Shown in pieces: positions 46,348 through 55,990 of a stretch of 64,000 nt of DNA. Positions within the stretch are counted from its first letter, which is position 1; each line of letters opens with the position of its first letter. Under the pieces are notes generated by a model. The model was given only the letters and a program-made list of their open reading frames with translations. It ran no database searches and was not told where the DNA came from. The stretch is from Sphingomonadales bacterium (GTDB lineage: Bacteria > Pseudomonadota > Alphaproteobacteria > Sphingomonadales > Sphingomonadaceae). The stretch covers positions 62,001 to 126,000 of the forward strand of contig JAAFIB010000001.1 of NCBI GenBank assembly GCA_013297725.1, written 5' to 3'. The position numbers were made by a program, and so were the translations under genes.

Positions 46348-48297
46348 CTAACGGGTTATGTTGACCTCGAATGATCCCAGCGGCAGATCCTTGCTATCAA
46401 AGACGTTGCAAATCGAGCTGTTGCCCCAACAATAGCGAACGCGCGTTGCAATCCGATTTGTTGGCTGAATGACGATTGTTTGCCCTGATATTATAGCGTC
46501 GGCGAAATAGCAGTCATCGGGTGTTGCTCCGCAAAGTTCAAAACCAATCGCCCGATTGCTACTATAAGATTTCAGATCGCCTACTGCACCTTTGATGCCA
46601 ACAACAATGTTATCGCCGCGCCATGCGGCGCTTTCAAGTTCCGGACCCGAAGGCGACACCGGGTCGTTATAGGCAATGGCTCGAACAGCTGTTGCAAGGC
46701 GCTGTCCTACCCATTGTTTATTGGTTGGGTGAACGTCAAGCCTATCTCCCAAATCCCTTATGACCACCAGCCCCGCATTCTTGTCTGCTGTCACAGCGCG
46801 TCTTTGGGCTTCGCGGATGTTGGCCCAGCCATTTTCCGATGGGGTAACTGTCGACGGTCCAAAATCGGCAAGCTGCACTACAAAGAAAGGAAGGTCCGGC
46901 TGTTCAAAGCCCTGACGCCAATCCTGCATCAGGCTGACCAGCTTTTGCTGATAATTCATACTGGAATCGGCGTCTGATTCACCCTGATACCAAGCAATCC
47001 CTTTCAACGTGTATGGCATCATCGGGGCAATCATCGCATTGCCAACTGTTGTGGTTCCAAAATGTGTATTCCACGGCGCTGAAATAGGAATCTTGCTGTT
47101 CTTTTCGATGGAGTAGCTCCAATTGTTCAGTGCTACAAAGCTGCCATCTGCGAAACGGATGCCAATATCCTTGGCCGGGCTTACAAGCCCGCCAGCCCGC
47201 GCCCAGATATCAGTTATATGGACTGTTACCTGGTTGACGCCTGATTTCAACACACCCGTTGAAAGCGGGTAGGCGCGGTCAATCCAAAAACCGAATGCTG
47301 TGCCAACACCGACGCCATTAACCCAACTTTGGTCCAAATCATCCACCTTGCCAAGATTAAGGGTGGCGGCTTGCTTGGCCTGCGCTTGGTTTAGTGTGAA
47401 CTCGGCCTGCAACCACATTTGTCCGTCATAATTCTTGAGTGCATCGACTCCCCATTTTTCCCAATTTGTGACGATGGGTACCGGTTTGGCATCGGGCAAT
47501 TTACTCAACCATGGCGAGGTTGCGCTTTGCATTTTCCACCATGTGGCCCAGCGTTCTCCCCACTGCCGGTTGGCAGCTGCAGGATTTGCATCATAGAGCT
47601 TTAGCAACGCCATGCTCTCTGCGCCGCTTGGTTCCTTTGCTAAAGCAGAAGGGCTGCGCCATGTATCAATTACGGTTCCGCCCCAGCTGGAATGGATCAA
47701 ACCAATGGGCACGTTGTGATGACGCCGTAATTCACGGGCCATCTGGAAACAAACGGCAGAGAAAGGTGCAACGCTCTCCCTATTCGCAAGCTTCCAGACG
47801 GGACGGTCTTTAAACTCGCTTTGCGGGACGGCTGCCGCGCTTGTATTTACCTGAAACAGCCGGATATCCGCGTGATCAGCATCGTTGAGTTCGTTTTCGC
47901 TATTTTGGCTGTGCTGAACAGCCATTTGCATATTGGATTGGCCCGAACAGAGGAAAACATCGCCCGCAACCACATCCTTTAGGGTCTGGCCGCCACCATT
48001 TTTGCCTTGCACGATCAACTCGCCGCGATGTCCAGCGGAGCGAGCGGGCAAACTGGCTCTCCATTCTCCTTTGGCATTCGCTGCCGTCTTAGCAACGCTA
48101 CCCTGCCATTGAACTGTGATCTCTTCTTCTGGATCAGCTGTGCCCCATATCGCTACGGTCTGATCACGCTGTAAAACCGCATAATCCTGAAACATGGCGT
48201 CAAAATTCGGCTCGGCAGAAACTGGGCTGCCCAGCATTGCTATTCCGAAAAACAGACTTTGGTATGCTTGCCTCGTTTTATTCTGAAATATCACCAT
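46348..48297 (-). CDS. Exported sialate O-acetylesterase-like carbohydrate esterase
   Basis: 649 residues from the ATG ending at 48297 (a TTG 12 bases upstream is also in frame). There is a signal peptide to about residue 28 (GSPVSA-EP). The SGNH-type catalytic Ser is in CSGQSNM (Ser121), the oxyanion motif in WYQGESD, and the Asp/His pair in LDVHPTNK. A jelly-roll insert (about residues 230-390) interrupts the hydrolase domain as is usual in this family. It removes acetyl groups from sugars in the periplasm, pointing to an acetylated glycan. It is the last gene of the fucosidase operon. Confidence 0.88.
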   Translation of the reverse strand: MVIFQNKTRQAYQSLFFGIAMLGSPVSAEPNFDAMFQDYAVLQRDQTVAIWGTADPEEEITVQWQGSVAKTAANAKGEWRASLPARSAGHRGELIVQGKNGGGQTLKDVVAGDVFLCSGQSNMQMAVQHSQNSENELNDADHADIRLFQVNTSAAAVPQSEFKDRPVWKLANRESVAPFSAVCFQMARELRRHHNVPIGLIHSSWGGTVIDTWRSPSALAKEPSGAESMALLKLYDANPAAANRQWGERWATWWKMQSATSPWLSKLPDAKPVPIVTNWEKWGVDALKNYDGQMWLQAEFTLNQAQAKQAATLNLGKVDDLDQSWVNGVGVGTAFGFWIDRAYPLSTGVLKSGVNQVTVHITDIWARAGGLVSPAKDIGIRFADGSFVALNNWSYSIEKNSKIPISAPWNTHFGTTTVGNAMIAPMMPYTLKGIAWYQGESDADSSMNYQQKLVSLMQDWRQGFEQPDLPFFVVQLADFGPSTVTPSENGWANIREAQRRAVTADKNAGLVVIRDLGDRLDVHPTNKQWVGQRLATAVRAIAYNDPVSPSGPELESAAWRGDNIVVGIKGAVGDLKSYSSNRAIGFELCGATPDDCYFADAIISGQTIVIQPTNRIATRVRYCWGNSSICNVFDSKDLPLGSFEVNITR

Positions 48298-48333
48298 AGA
48301 GACCACCAAAGAAAAAGAATCCCCTCAGTTCAG

Positions 48334-49149
48334 TTAATGTTCCACTGACGAAAAGAATGACAATGTTGCAGGAAGGCGCGCGGCCCAATAGGACCATTCG
48401 TGTCCGCCGCGATGCTCCGCATATTCATGAGCAATTTTTGCCGAGACGAGTTTGTCGCGCAACGCACGGTTATACCTGATCAAAGGATCATCCACACCAC
48501 AATCAATGCAAAGCGGAGGCAGGGCTGTGTCAGCAGATTGCAGCGCGGTGAAGACATCCATATCCGCTGGCGCCTTGCTCCAACCACTGCGGTCATCAGC
48601 AGTGAATTCAGCAAGTTGATCAATATGAGTGATGGAAGAATGCGCCGCCACTGCCTTGAACCGATCTGGATATTTGCCCGCAAGGTGCATCGCACCAAAT
48701 CCGCCCATGCTAAGTCCGCTTATGCAAACGGGTGATCCATCACCGACAGCAGGGCACGCAAGCGCTGCAATGGCTGGCACTTCATCCAAAATCCAGCGTT
48801 CCGGGTCGTGTTTTTGATGGGGAACATAGCCTGATCCCAAACCCCATAGGCCGTCACTCGGCATAGCAAGCACGCAAGGGGCGATGCTGCCGTCAGCGAT
48901 CATTTGCGCGGCAACTCGGTGTGCCCCTGCTTTCATGGCCCATGCCCAATGCGACCCATAGACGCCGTGTAGCAAGATATAGACAGGCAAGTTTTTAAGA
49001 CCGCTGGCGTGTTCAGGCACAAACAGAGTCACGTCACCGCGGCGCCCAAGTGCTGCGCTGCTGACGGTGACATGGCGTAAACCTTCGCTTTCAAACGCCG
49101 GATCGCTGATTTCGACGATTGAAAAGCTTATGTCTTTACGCACGGTCAT
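48334..49149 (-). CDS. Esterase D / S-formylglutathione hydrolase-like serine esterase
   Basis: 271 residues, alpha/beta hydrolase. The nucleophile elbow is GLSMGGFG, the oxyanion region VYILLHGVYGSHWAW, the acid Asp in DCGVDDPL and the His in RGGHEWSYW. No signal peptide. It overlaps the alcohol dehydrogenase by four bases (ATGA), so the two probably act together, as S-formylglutathione hydrolase does with class III alcohol dehydrogenase. Acetylxylan- or feruloyl-type esterase activity is the main alternative. Confidence 0.82.
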   Translation of the reverse strand: MTVRKDISFSIVEISDPAFESEGLRHVTVSSAALGRRGDVTLFVPEHASGLKNLPVYILLHGVYGSHWAWAMKAGAHRVAAQMIADGSIAPCVLAMPSDGLWGLGSGYVPHQKHDPERWILDEVPAIAALACPAVGDGSPVCISGLSMGGFGAMHLAGKYPDRFKAVAAHSSITHIDQLAEFTADDRSGWSKAPADMDVFTALQSADTALPPLCIDCGVDDPLIRYNRALRDKLVSAKIAHEYAEHRGGHEWSYWAARLPATLSFFSSVEH

Positions 49150-50270
49150 CCCGAAAATCCTTCATGCACTATGACATGCTTGCCGCCATGTGCATCGGCC
49201 TCTGCAAGTGCTGCAAGTGCATCGTCAAAATGCCATGTTTTAGAAATCTGTGCTGCCAAATCCAAATTGCCCTTATCGTGCATATTGAAAATACGAGGGA
49301 AATCACGAGCCGGTACGCAACCACCGTAAAGGGCTGCGATATATTTTTTGTTCCATAGAAATGGGGGTAGTTCTACATTGGGTAGCGATGGTGCAGCGTT
49401 AAAGCCGCTAACCTGAATCGCGGTTCCGCCCATGCGGATTAGCTTTAGCGGGGCAAAGGCAAGCGCCAATATTCCAGTACACTCAAACGCATGGTCAGCT
49501 CCAGGGCCGGTGATCGCCCGCACTGACTTCGCCAAAATGTCCATGTCATCATCGCTGGGCAAGCTGTGCGTTGCACCGAATTGTTGTGCGCGCTGCCGTA
49601 CCATTTCGCAGCGGTCAATCGCAATGATCTTATCAGCGCCTGCTGCTCGCGCCGCCTGAATAATGTTCAGACCCACACTGCCGCAACCGATGACGACAAC
49701 GGACTGGCCAGCTTGCACATCAGCGATGTTCCACACCGATCCCGTACCAGTCATGACCGCGCAGCCAATAATGCAGGCCAAGGCGAAATCGAGCGTGTCA
49801 GGAATTTTCGTAACCGCTGCTTCATCGACAAGCATCACTTCAGCCATTGTGCCCAGATTGAACATGCGACCGATCTCTGTGCCGTTTTCTCGGGCCGCCA
49901 TTGGCACAGGCCTCGCCAGTGCATGGGGGCCATGGCGTTGTGCTTCGATTGAACAGAGCGCAGGCAAGTCATGATCACACATTGCGCAGTGGCCGCATGG
50001 AATAGCCCAATTCAGCATCACGCGGTCGCCTGTAGTAAAACCGGTCACGCCTTTACCAACCGCATGCACGACGCCTGCGCCTTCGTGGCCCATGATGAAA
50101 CGGCCAGGCCAATGGATAGAATGAATGTCGGTGTGGCATATGCCGGATGCGCGCAGTGCTAGTTGCACCTGATAGGGGCCAGGGGCTGCAACCTCTACGC
50201 GCCCGATGATTGGGGCGTCACCGCTGCCAGAGATTATGGCCCGGACGGTAACAGCTGCATCATCTGTCAT
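49146..50270 (-). CDS. Zinc-dependent alcohol dehydrogenase, class III-like
   Basis: 374 residues, medium-chain dehydrogenase. The catalytic zinc site is SGICHTDIHS plus GHEGAGVV, the structural zinc Cys cluster is CGHCAMCDHDLPALC, and the cofactor site is VVVIGCGSVGLNII with an acidic Asp at the end of the next strand, indicating NAD. The sequence resembles glutathione-dependent formaldehyde dehydrogenases and related aryl/alkyl alcohol dehydrogenases. It overlaps GH30 upstream and the esterase downstream by four bases each. Likely cytoplasmic oxidation of a small alcohol or formaldehyde adduct. Confidence 0.86.
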   Translation of the reverse strand: MTDDAAVTVRAIISGSGDAPIIGRVEVAAPGPYQVQLALRASGICHTDIHSIHWPGRFIMGHEGAGVVHAVGKGVTGFTTGDRVMLNWAIPCGHCAMCDHDLPALCSIEAQRHGPHALARPVPMAARENGTEIGRMFNLGTMAEVMLVDEAAVTKIPDTLDFALACIIGCAVMTGTGSVWNIADVQAGQSVVVIGCGSVGLNIIQAARAAGADKIIAIDRCEMVRQRAQQFGATHSLPSDDDMDILAKSVRAITGPGADHAFECTGILALAFAPLKLIRMGGTAIQVSGFNAAPSLPNVELPPFLWNKKYIAALYGGCVPARDFPRIFNMHDKGNLDLAAQISKTWHFDDALAALAEADAHGGKHVIVHEGFSG

Positions 50271-51733
50271 GCGATCATCGCGGCAGGTATCAAGATCGTG
50301 TTGAACGAATCCGCAGGCAGCGAGGGCGTGATCTGCTTTCCACCAATGGCAATGCCGACCCGATGCGGTGTCGCCAGATCATTCTGGATCACGATGATCA
50401 GATCGCCATCGGGGTTACGGAATGCCAATTGATTTTCAAAGCCCAAAAAGCTGGTAGCAGGAATGAAGCGCGCACCGGGTTTGATCCATGCTGACAAGTG
50501 CTTCATCAGCCAATAATCGTTAGTCAGGCGATAAGTGCCGCGCTTGGTATCGACGGATACCAGAGCATTTTGCGGCCAACCCCAGCCTGTCAGGCCATCA
50601 ACCGGCATCGCCATGTTCCAATAATGCCACGCATTTGTGCCCGCGTTGAAATAGCGTTTGATCAAATCCCAGCTGTAACGGGTATAGTGCCAGTCATTGG
50701 TTCCGCGACCACACTCCTGCTCGGTTCCCCAGATCGGCATGTCAGGATAGCGTTTATCAATGTCTTCCAGCGCGCCTTTACCGCCCCATTGGATGCCAAC
50801 GCCCTTGATATATGTTCCAGCCTTTGGATCGTTCATAACGGCGCTAAGCATATCGACGCTAGGCCGTTCTAACGTGCCAAAAAAGATATCAGTCCCGACC
50901 TTTTCCATTTCGCGGCCCAGAAAGGGGATGAAGCGCGCCAGCCCTTGCGGGGTCCAGCAGCAACTGGGGAAAGGTTGTGCGGAGTTGAATTCATTTTGCG
51001 GCATCACTGTGCCGATTTTGATACCCTCTTTGGCATAATCTTCGACATAGCGCCGGAAATAGCGGGCATAGGCGTCGAAGTATTTGTCTTCCTGAATAAA
51101 ATAGTCTTGCCCTTCTTTGCCAAGCTGTTCAGGCGTCATGCCATTTGAGGGCTGGTCGGACCATGAATAGGCCATGGCATAGTGGCCGTTGGTTTTCATC
51201 CATGTCGGCGGCGACCATGGTGACGCCCAAACCTTTAGATCGGGCCGGATTGATTGCGCCGATTTTATATACGGGATTAAAGTTGCATGATCATTGGCTG
51301 TGCTGAATTTATAGAGCCCGAAATCGCCCGGTGTTTCGGCATAGCTATACCATTTGCGCGCAATGTCATTGGCGGCAATTGGCGTACGGCAAATGTTGAA
51401 AGCAGCGCCATCATCGGCGAACAAATCTGACAATGCCTGCGTTCGCAAACGCCCAGGCAGGGCGGACAGTGCGTCCCAGCCCCGTTCGCTAAATGCTCCA
51501 CCAAACCCTGTTATCGATTGTTTTGGTCTATCCAGTGCTACTTCGACATGACGGTTGAACATCGACACATCGGCGTTGGTTAATGCAAGCCCGCTTTGAT
51601 CCTGCCAACGTGTGTTGGGCGTAGTTGAAACCCACTTGATGCGTGCGCCTGTCGCCGTTGCAAAAACAGGCGATGCGGCACCTGTTAAAGCCGCTGCCCC
51701 CAAAAACTTCATCGTGGTTCTGCGAGTAAGCAC
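50267..51733 (-). CDS. Exported glycoside hydrolase family 30 enzyme
   Basis: 488 residues from a GTG ending at 51733; this keeps the Tat motif TRRTTMKFLG, which an ATG start at 51712 would lose. The barrel starts with SITGFGGAFSERG. The acid/base is in VMPQNEF (about Glu248) and the nucleophile in WGTEQEC (about Glu338). GH30 includes glucosylceramidase, beta-1,6-glucanase, beta-1,6-galactanase, beta-xylosidase and beta-fucosidase activities. The neighbourhood favours a plant- or alga-type heteroglycan side chain. It follows the dioxygenase by 7 bases. Confidence 0.86.
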   Translation of the reverse strand: MLTRRTTMKFLGAAALTGAASPVFATATGARIKWVSTTPNTRWQDQSGLALTNADVSMFNRHVEVALDRPKQSITGFGGAFSERGWDALSALPGRLRTQALSDLFADDGAAFNICRTPIAANDIARKWYSYAETPGDFGLYKFSTANDHATLIPYIKSAQSIRPDLKVWASPWSPPTWMKTNGHYAMAYSWSDQPSNGMTPEQLGKEGQDYFIQEDKYFDAYARYFRRYVEDYAKEGIKIGTVMPQNEFNSAQPFPSCCWTPQGLARFIPFLGREMEKVGTDIFFGTLERPSVDMLSAVMNDPKAGTYIKGVGIQWGGKGALEDIDKRYPDMPIWGTEQECGRGTNDWHYTRYSWDLIKRYFNAGTNAWHYWNMAMPVDGLTGWGWPQNALVSVDTKRGTYRLTNDYWLMKHLSAWIKPGARFIPATSFLGFENQLAFRNPDGDLIIVIQNDLATPHRVGIAIGGKQITPSLPADSFNTILIPAAMIA

Positions 51734-51740
51734 TGATGAA

Positions 51741-52556
51741 TTATGCCACTTCGGGTCGGATGAATGGAACGGTCAATTCTTCGATCCCCTTATAGGCGTA
51801 AGGATCATTTCCGCTGATCATCACAATATCGCGGACGTCTTGACGAGGCACTGGCGGGGAGCCGAATGACCAAGGCAGATAAGACTGTGCGCTCATATAG
51901 TGGTTGACCAACGCTCGCCGTGCGCCCTGTGTTGTGTTGTTGAGCGATCGGTGCAGGATGTACCCGTTGAAGAACACCACGCTTCCCGCCTTTACAGGGA
52001 TAGCAACGCCGGAATCCCGTTCATAGGGCATGTCAGAAATTTCCTGATTTCCGTCGAACCGCGGATCATTGTGATGATGCATCGGATAGAGAACGCCGGG
52101 CTTATGGCTTCCCGGTTGCATCCACAGACATCCATTTTCAATGGTTGCGTCCTCCAGTGCGATCCACACCCCAATTAGCGACCGGTCACGGGTTGCGATG
52201 TAATATTCGTCCTGATGCCATGCTTGGCCGGGCTTACCTGCGTTTTTGACGAAAAGCATAGATTGCATCGCCTTTACGTCCGGTCCGATCAGCTGATTGA
52301 GAACAGCAACAATTGGCGCATAGCTTAACATGTCATGCATCAGCGGTGACACCTTGTGCGGGAAGTGTACAGCGAGCACGCTAGCCAGGGCTGTTTGCGC
52401 ATCTGTGCCGCTCATCACGCCCGGAATGTTGCCACGGTCGCCCATAACAATCGCCGTTGTTTCCTCCAGCAGCTGAGCGACTGTCGCCAAATCTACGAGA
52501 TCAGGAATTGCCACATAGCCTTGTTCTTCATATTCACGAGTTAAGTCGCTGCTCAT
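51741..52556 (-). CDS. Phytanoyl-CoA dioxygenase (PhyH) family Fe(II)/2-oxoglutarate oxygenase
   Basis: 271 residues, full length. Iron ligands are HxD in AWHQDEYYI and the distal His in GYILHRSLNN; the 2-oxoglutarate Arg is in GARRALVNHY. ENGCLWMQPGSHKPG is a typical family strand pair. No signal peptide. It sits between the clan-A glycosidase and GH30 inside a hydrolase operon and only weakly resembles the PhyH at 45453. Its embedding beside class III-like alcohol dehydrogenase and an esterase suggests oxidative removal of an O-methyl group (hypothesis). Confidence 0.86.
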   Translation of the reverse strand: MSSDLTREYEEQGYVAIPDLVDLATVAQLLEETTAIVMGDRGNIPGVMSGTDAQTALASVLAVHFPHKVSPLMHDMLSYAPIVAVLNQLIGPDVKAMQSMLFVKNAGKPGQAWHQDEYYIATRDRSLIGVWIALEDATIENGCLWMQPGSHKPGVLYPMHHHNDPRFDGNQEISDMPYERDSGVAIPVKAGSVVFFNGYILHRSLNNTTQGARRALVNHYMSAQSYLPWSFGSPPVPRQDVRDIVMISGNDPYAYKGIEELTVPFIRPEVA

Positions 52557-52578
52557 CGTGCCTTCTCTCCAATTTTGT

Positions 52579-53823
52579 TTACAGCCGCGACCAAAGCTTA
52601 CCCTGAGCGAGCTTTGGATTGAGCGGTGCGTTTTTAATCGCTGTGGTCATCCGGCGGTGCCATGCAATATCGCTCCACATACCAACAAATTGCGGGCCGC
52701 AGAAATTGCTGGTGGAAATGGCGACCCATTGCCCGGTTGCCGCCGCACGTGTGGCGCCAAGCTCGCAAAGATCTTTAATCCAGTTCCAGTTCAGCAATGG
52801 ATAATCTTTATAATCCACCAAGCCCCAGCACTCTGTGGTCGCCAGTGGTTTATTCAGCTTGCGTGATATATCGGCCATGATGTCGATTTCACGGGTCAAT
52901 ATGCCCTGCCAATATTCCGGTTTGGACCGGTAAAGCTGCTCTGCACCGTTCTGCAGTTTCTCGTAGCCCACGGGATCAAAAAGCTCATATTCATATTTCA
53001 GGATGTTATAGAATTCGCCATTGTTCAGCGCAGCCATCCAGATATGATGCTCAATGGCGTCGAGGAAAGTGATATCCACCTCGCCAAATTGTTTGCTGCG
53101 CGTTCCCATAGTTGAGAACAATATGGGAAGCTCTGGATAGCCCAGACGTAAACCTTCGATAGCGGTCTTTATATAAGCTAGTCCTCGCGGATCATCCCAC
53201 TGGCCCCAATCAAGAGGTGGTTGGAAGTAGGGGCACCATCTGGGACCGGGCCATTCATTGACAACATCAACCCACAACACAGTATCCAGCAATCCGGCTT
53301 TCTTGATACCATCCAATGTTACTTGCCATACCCGTGCGAGATCCGCCGGAGTTTTGATGTTCATCCGCACATCATCGGTCGCTTCACGGAACCAGGATGA
53401 TAGGGCAACCTTGATCCCGCGAACCTTACATTTCCGCATAAATTCGTGCAGAGCGGGGGCGACACCTTTGATGGTGTTGCGAGCTGGGCTTCCCCATTCC
53501 TGCGTGTTCCAGCACGGAATAAGCGTCCATTCGCGATTGCCATCAGCAGCAATAAAATGCGGGAACGCATCAATACGCACTGCATCATAGCCACGCTCGG
53601 CAAGCTCATCGAGCGCACGATCCCAATCTTCATAGCCTGCACCCGGCCAGCGGCGTTCGAGCCACGAAAAATCCCACATGGTGATGGCACGGGCTTTTTT
53701 TGCCTTGGACTTAGCGGCCTTTGGCTGGGCTGCCATGCTTGGCGTACCAGCAAGAGTTAGAGCGCCTGCCGCAGCCGCGGCTGAAATGACTTCACGACGC
53801 TGAAAATTATTTGCGTGGGTCAT
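52579..53823 (-). CDS. Exported clan-A glycoside hydrolase (cellulase-like)
   Basis: 414 residues. Signal sequence with Tat-like QRREVISAAAAAG (residues 8-20). It is a TIM barrel in the GH5/GH39-like superfamily. The acid/base is probably in WVDVVNEWPG (Asn-Glu) and the nucleophile in LATTECWG. It starts AITMWDFSWLERRW and has TLIPCWNTQEWGS, as in cellulase-like proteins from glycan loci with no assigned activity. It overlaps the upstream gene by four bases (ATGA). The substrate cannot be named. Confidence 0.78.
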   Translation of the reverse strand: MTHANNFQRREVISAAAAAGALTLAGTPSMAAQPKAAKSKAKKARAITMWDFSWLERRWPGAGYEDWDRALDELAERGYDAVRIDAFPHFIAADGNREWTLIPCWNTQEWGSPARNTIKGVAPALHEFMRKCKVRGIKVALSSWFREATDDVRMNIKTPADLARVWQVTLDGIKKAGLLDTVLWVDVVNEWPGPRWCPYFQPPLDWGQWDDPRGLAYIKTAIEGLRLGYPELPILFSTMGTRSKQFGEVDITFLDAIEHHIWMAALNNGEFYNILKYEYELFDPVGYEKLQNGAEQLYRSKPEYWQGILTREIDIMADISRKLNKPLATTECWGLVDYKDYPLLNWNWIKDLCELGATRAAATGQWVAISTSNFCGPQFVGMWSDIAWHRRMTTAIKNAPLNPKLAQGKLWSRL

Positions 53824-55958
53824 ACGTTGAATACCATTGCTGTGTGCATGGCAAACGCAGGCACTTCTACTACGACACTGTTACCGGATTGGCTGAAGCT
53901 AACGGTCTTTCCGCTGGGGATGGCAGTCACGCTGCGCACTTTTTCTGGCACTGTCAGCGTCAGCTTCGCTTTGTCGATCGTCGGGAAATCCTCAATTACC
54001 TGAACATCGCCGCGGGCAAGTGCCGGTGAATACAGCAAGTGCGCAACATAGCGTTTTTTGTCGGCTTGTTTGAGTAGGCTAATACGGCCTGCACTTGGCA
54101 GGCCTTCAACTTTGATCGCTTTTTCACCGCCTAACAAGTCGATTGCGTTGCGAACAAAATCACGGTGCAGCTTCATACCGTTGGACAAATACATCTTATC
54201 CAATGGATGCGGCAAGAATACAATATTGCCCTTTTGCACGGCTGCTGGATAAGGTGCTGTTTCTAAACGGTAAGGTGTGTTTAAATGCCCGCTATAGGTC
54301 GCGTTAGTACGGCTGAAATACGGTTCGCGCATCGTCGCCAGAACCTTGCCGGTGGTCACTTTGGTGCGGATTGCGGGATTATAGTTCAGGAAGGGTGTGA
54401 CCACCATATCCTTGGCCAATGGGCCTGATACAACGGTATAGTCGCAGTCATATCCAGCCGGCCCGATATAGTCCGCGCCCAGATCCAGCATGAAGTTTTT
54501 GCCATCCTTGTCGAGCGCGCCGCCACCTAACACGACCAGCTTTCCGCCCTTAGTCACCCAATCTGTTAACAGCTTTGCGGTTTCGGGCGTCAAGCTTGGC
54601 GCGCTTGGCATGATTACCGTTGAAAGGCTGTCGAGGTTCTTCGGCGTCGCGATTACATAGTCATTATGCGTTTCCAGCAAGATACCAGAGACGCCGCGAT
54701 CCGCGCTCGCATTGGATACGGAATTAAGATTGTTCTCATCATAGCTGAGCCACAGGCCAAGCTTGGAATAGGGAACGCCACCGGGACCATATTCTTCGAT
54801 TTTCTCGACATAGGAATAGGCTTCACCAATGTTGCGATAGGTTGATGGATCCATAACGCCTGATGGGTGCAATTGGTCGCCAAAGTTGCAGGCAACGCCA
54901 AATGAGATCATAGCGGCGGCCTCGTACCGAAGCGCAGCAGGGGATTTGAAGCCGCCAAATTCGCCCCATGCTTTATGAAACTTTCCGCTCATCGCTACGC
55001 CGCGCGATCCGTCACCAAGGTGAAATTTCGATTCAACCGGCAGCTTGTCATAGCCCCCCCAGGAAGAGGGCAGATCCTCAATTTCTTGCTGCGTATTCGC
55101 ATCGAATAGGCGTTCGCGGAAAATCGGGAAGCCGCCAACGCGCGGGGTAGGGTTGAAATAAACGGTCGCTTCGGGATGGTATTTATGGGTGACGGCCCGA
55201 ACCGCCATCATATGCGCTTTCATCGACATAGCGCAGCTTTTGATAACTGCGTTTTCATCGCTGATATCCACGCCCTCCTTCTTCATCCGCTCTTTGCAAG
55301 GATCACAATAGCATCCGCTGTTGGCGGCATGATAAATGTCCATCCAAAAGCCATCGAGCTTGTAGAGTTTGCACAGCTCCTCAACTTGAGACAGAACAAA
55401 GTTGTGATACGGGCCGCTCTCGGCCACACACAGAAATTTCCAGTTATAGGTTGGCTTCACAGCATCTGGATCATCGGACCATGGGCCTTGACTGAAAATT
55501 TCGCCCTTTTTGTCGCGCACGCACCATTCCGGATGGTTCTTGGCGTCCCCTGCTGACCAGCCTGCGGTAAAGTAAATCGGGGCACGAACCCCAATTTCAC
55601 GGCATGCCTCCAGCTGCGCACCCAATAGGTCGAATTTCAAATGCGGATGCATTTTGCCGATCTTGGTCGGGTAATAGCTCCAGCTCATATGGCATTTGCC
55701 GAACACGTTGATGTGGTTGACCTTGCCTGCTTTCAGCGCCGCCTTGAACTGCTCCTTGTCAAACTGAGCTCCAATGCCTTCGATCAGTTCAGAGGTATGA
55801 AAATCAAGATGGATCTGGCGATTGCGCGGCGGCAGGACTTGCGCAGCTGCACCGGCTGCGACCTTGGTCTGCGCATTTGCAGCCACTGGCAATGCGGCGA
55901 TCGAAGCAGCTGCGGCCGTTCCTTTCAAAAAGGTTTTGCGACTGATATCTGTGTCCAT
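53820..55958 (-). CDS. Exported GHL6-type glycosidase with beta-galactosidase trimerisation-like domain
   Basis: 712 residues. Tat motif SRKTFLKGTAA (residues 6-16, Arg-Lys variant). The N-terminal TIM barrel (about 45-400) has LDFHTSELIEGIG, YYPTKIGKMHPHL, MDIYHAANSGCYCDPC and FNPTPRVG, of the hypothetical glycosyl hydrolase 6 type. About 405-620 resembles the beta-galactosidase trimerisation fold (LGLWLSYDENN, VIMPSAPSLTPE, GGKLVVLGGGAL), and a C-terminal beta domain follows. Family GH151 alpha-fucosidases share this layout, and the gene follows a GH29 fucosidase by 32 bases, so fucosidase activity is a fair guess. The function is not proven. Confidence 0.75.
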   Translation of the reverse strand: MDTDISRKTFLKGTAAAASIAALPVAANAQTKVAAGAAAQVLPPRNRQIHLDFHTSELIEGIGAQFDKEQFKAALKAGKVNHINVFGKCHMSWSYYPTKIGKMHPHLKFDLLGAQLEACREIGVRAPIYFTAGWSAGDAKNHPEWCVRDKKGEIFSQGPWSDDPDAVKPTYNWKFLCVAESGPYHNFVLSQVEELCKLYKLDGFWMDIYHAANSGCYCDPCKERMKKEGVDISDENAVIKSCAMSMKAHMMAVRAVTHKYHPEATVYFNPTPRVGGFPIFRERLFDANTQQEIEDLPSSWGGYDKLPVESKFHLGDGSRGVAMSGKFHKAWGEFGGFKSPAALRYEAAAMISFGVACNFGDQLHPSGVMDPSTYRNIGEAYSYVEKIEEYGPGGVPYSKLGLWLSYDENNLNSVSNASADRGVSGILLETHNDYVIATPKNLDSLSTVIMPSAPSLTPETAKLLTDWVTKGGKLVVLGGGALDKDGKNFMLDLGADYIGPAGYDCDYTVVSGPLAKDMVVTPFLNYNPAIRTKVTTGKVLATMREPYFSRTNATYSGHLNTPYRLETAPYPAAVQKGNIVFLPHPLDKMYLSNGMKLHRDFVRNAIDLLGGEKAIKVEGLPSAGRISLLKQADKKRYVAHLLYSPALARGDVQVIEDFPTIDKAKLTLTVPEKVRSVTAIPSGKTVSFSQSGNSVVVEVPAFAMHTAMVFNV

Positions 55959-55990
55959 TGAAATTCCTCCCGAATTTGCGTGTGCGAAAG

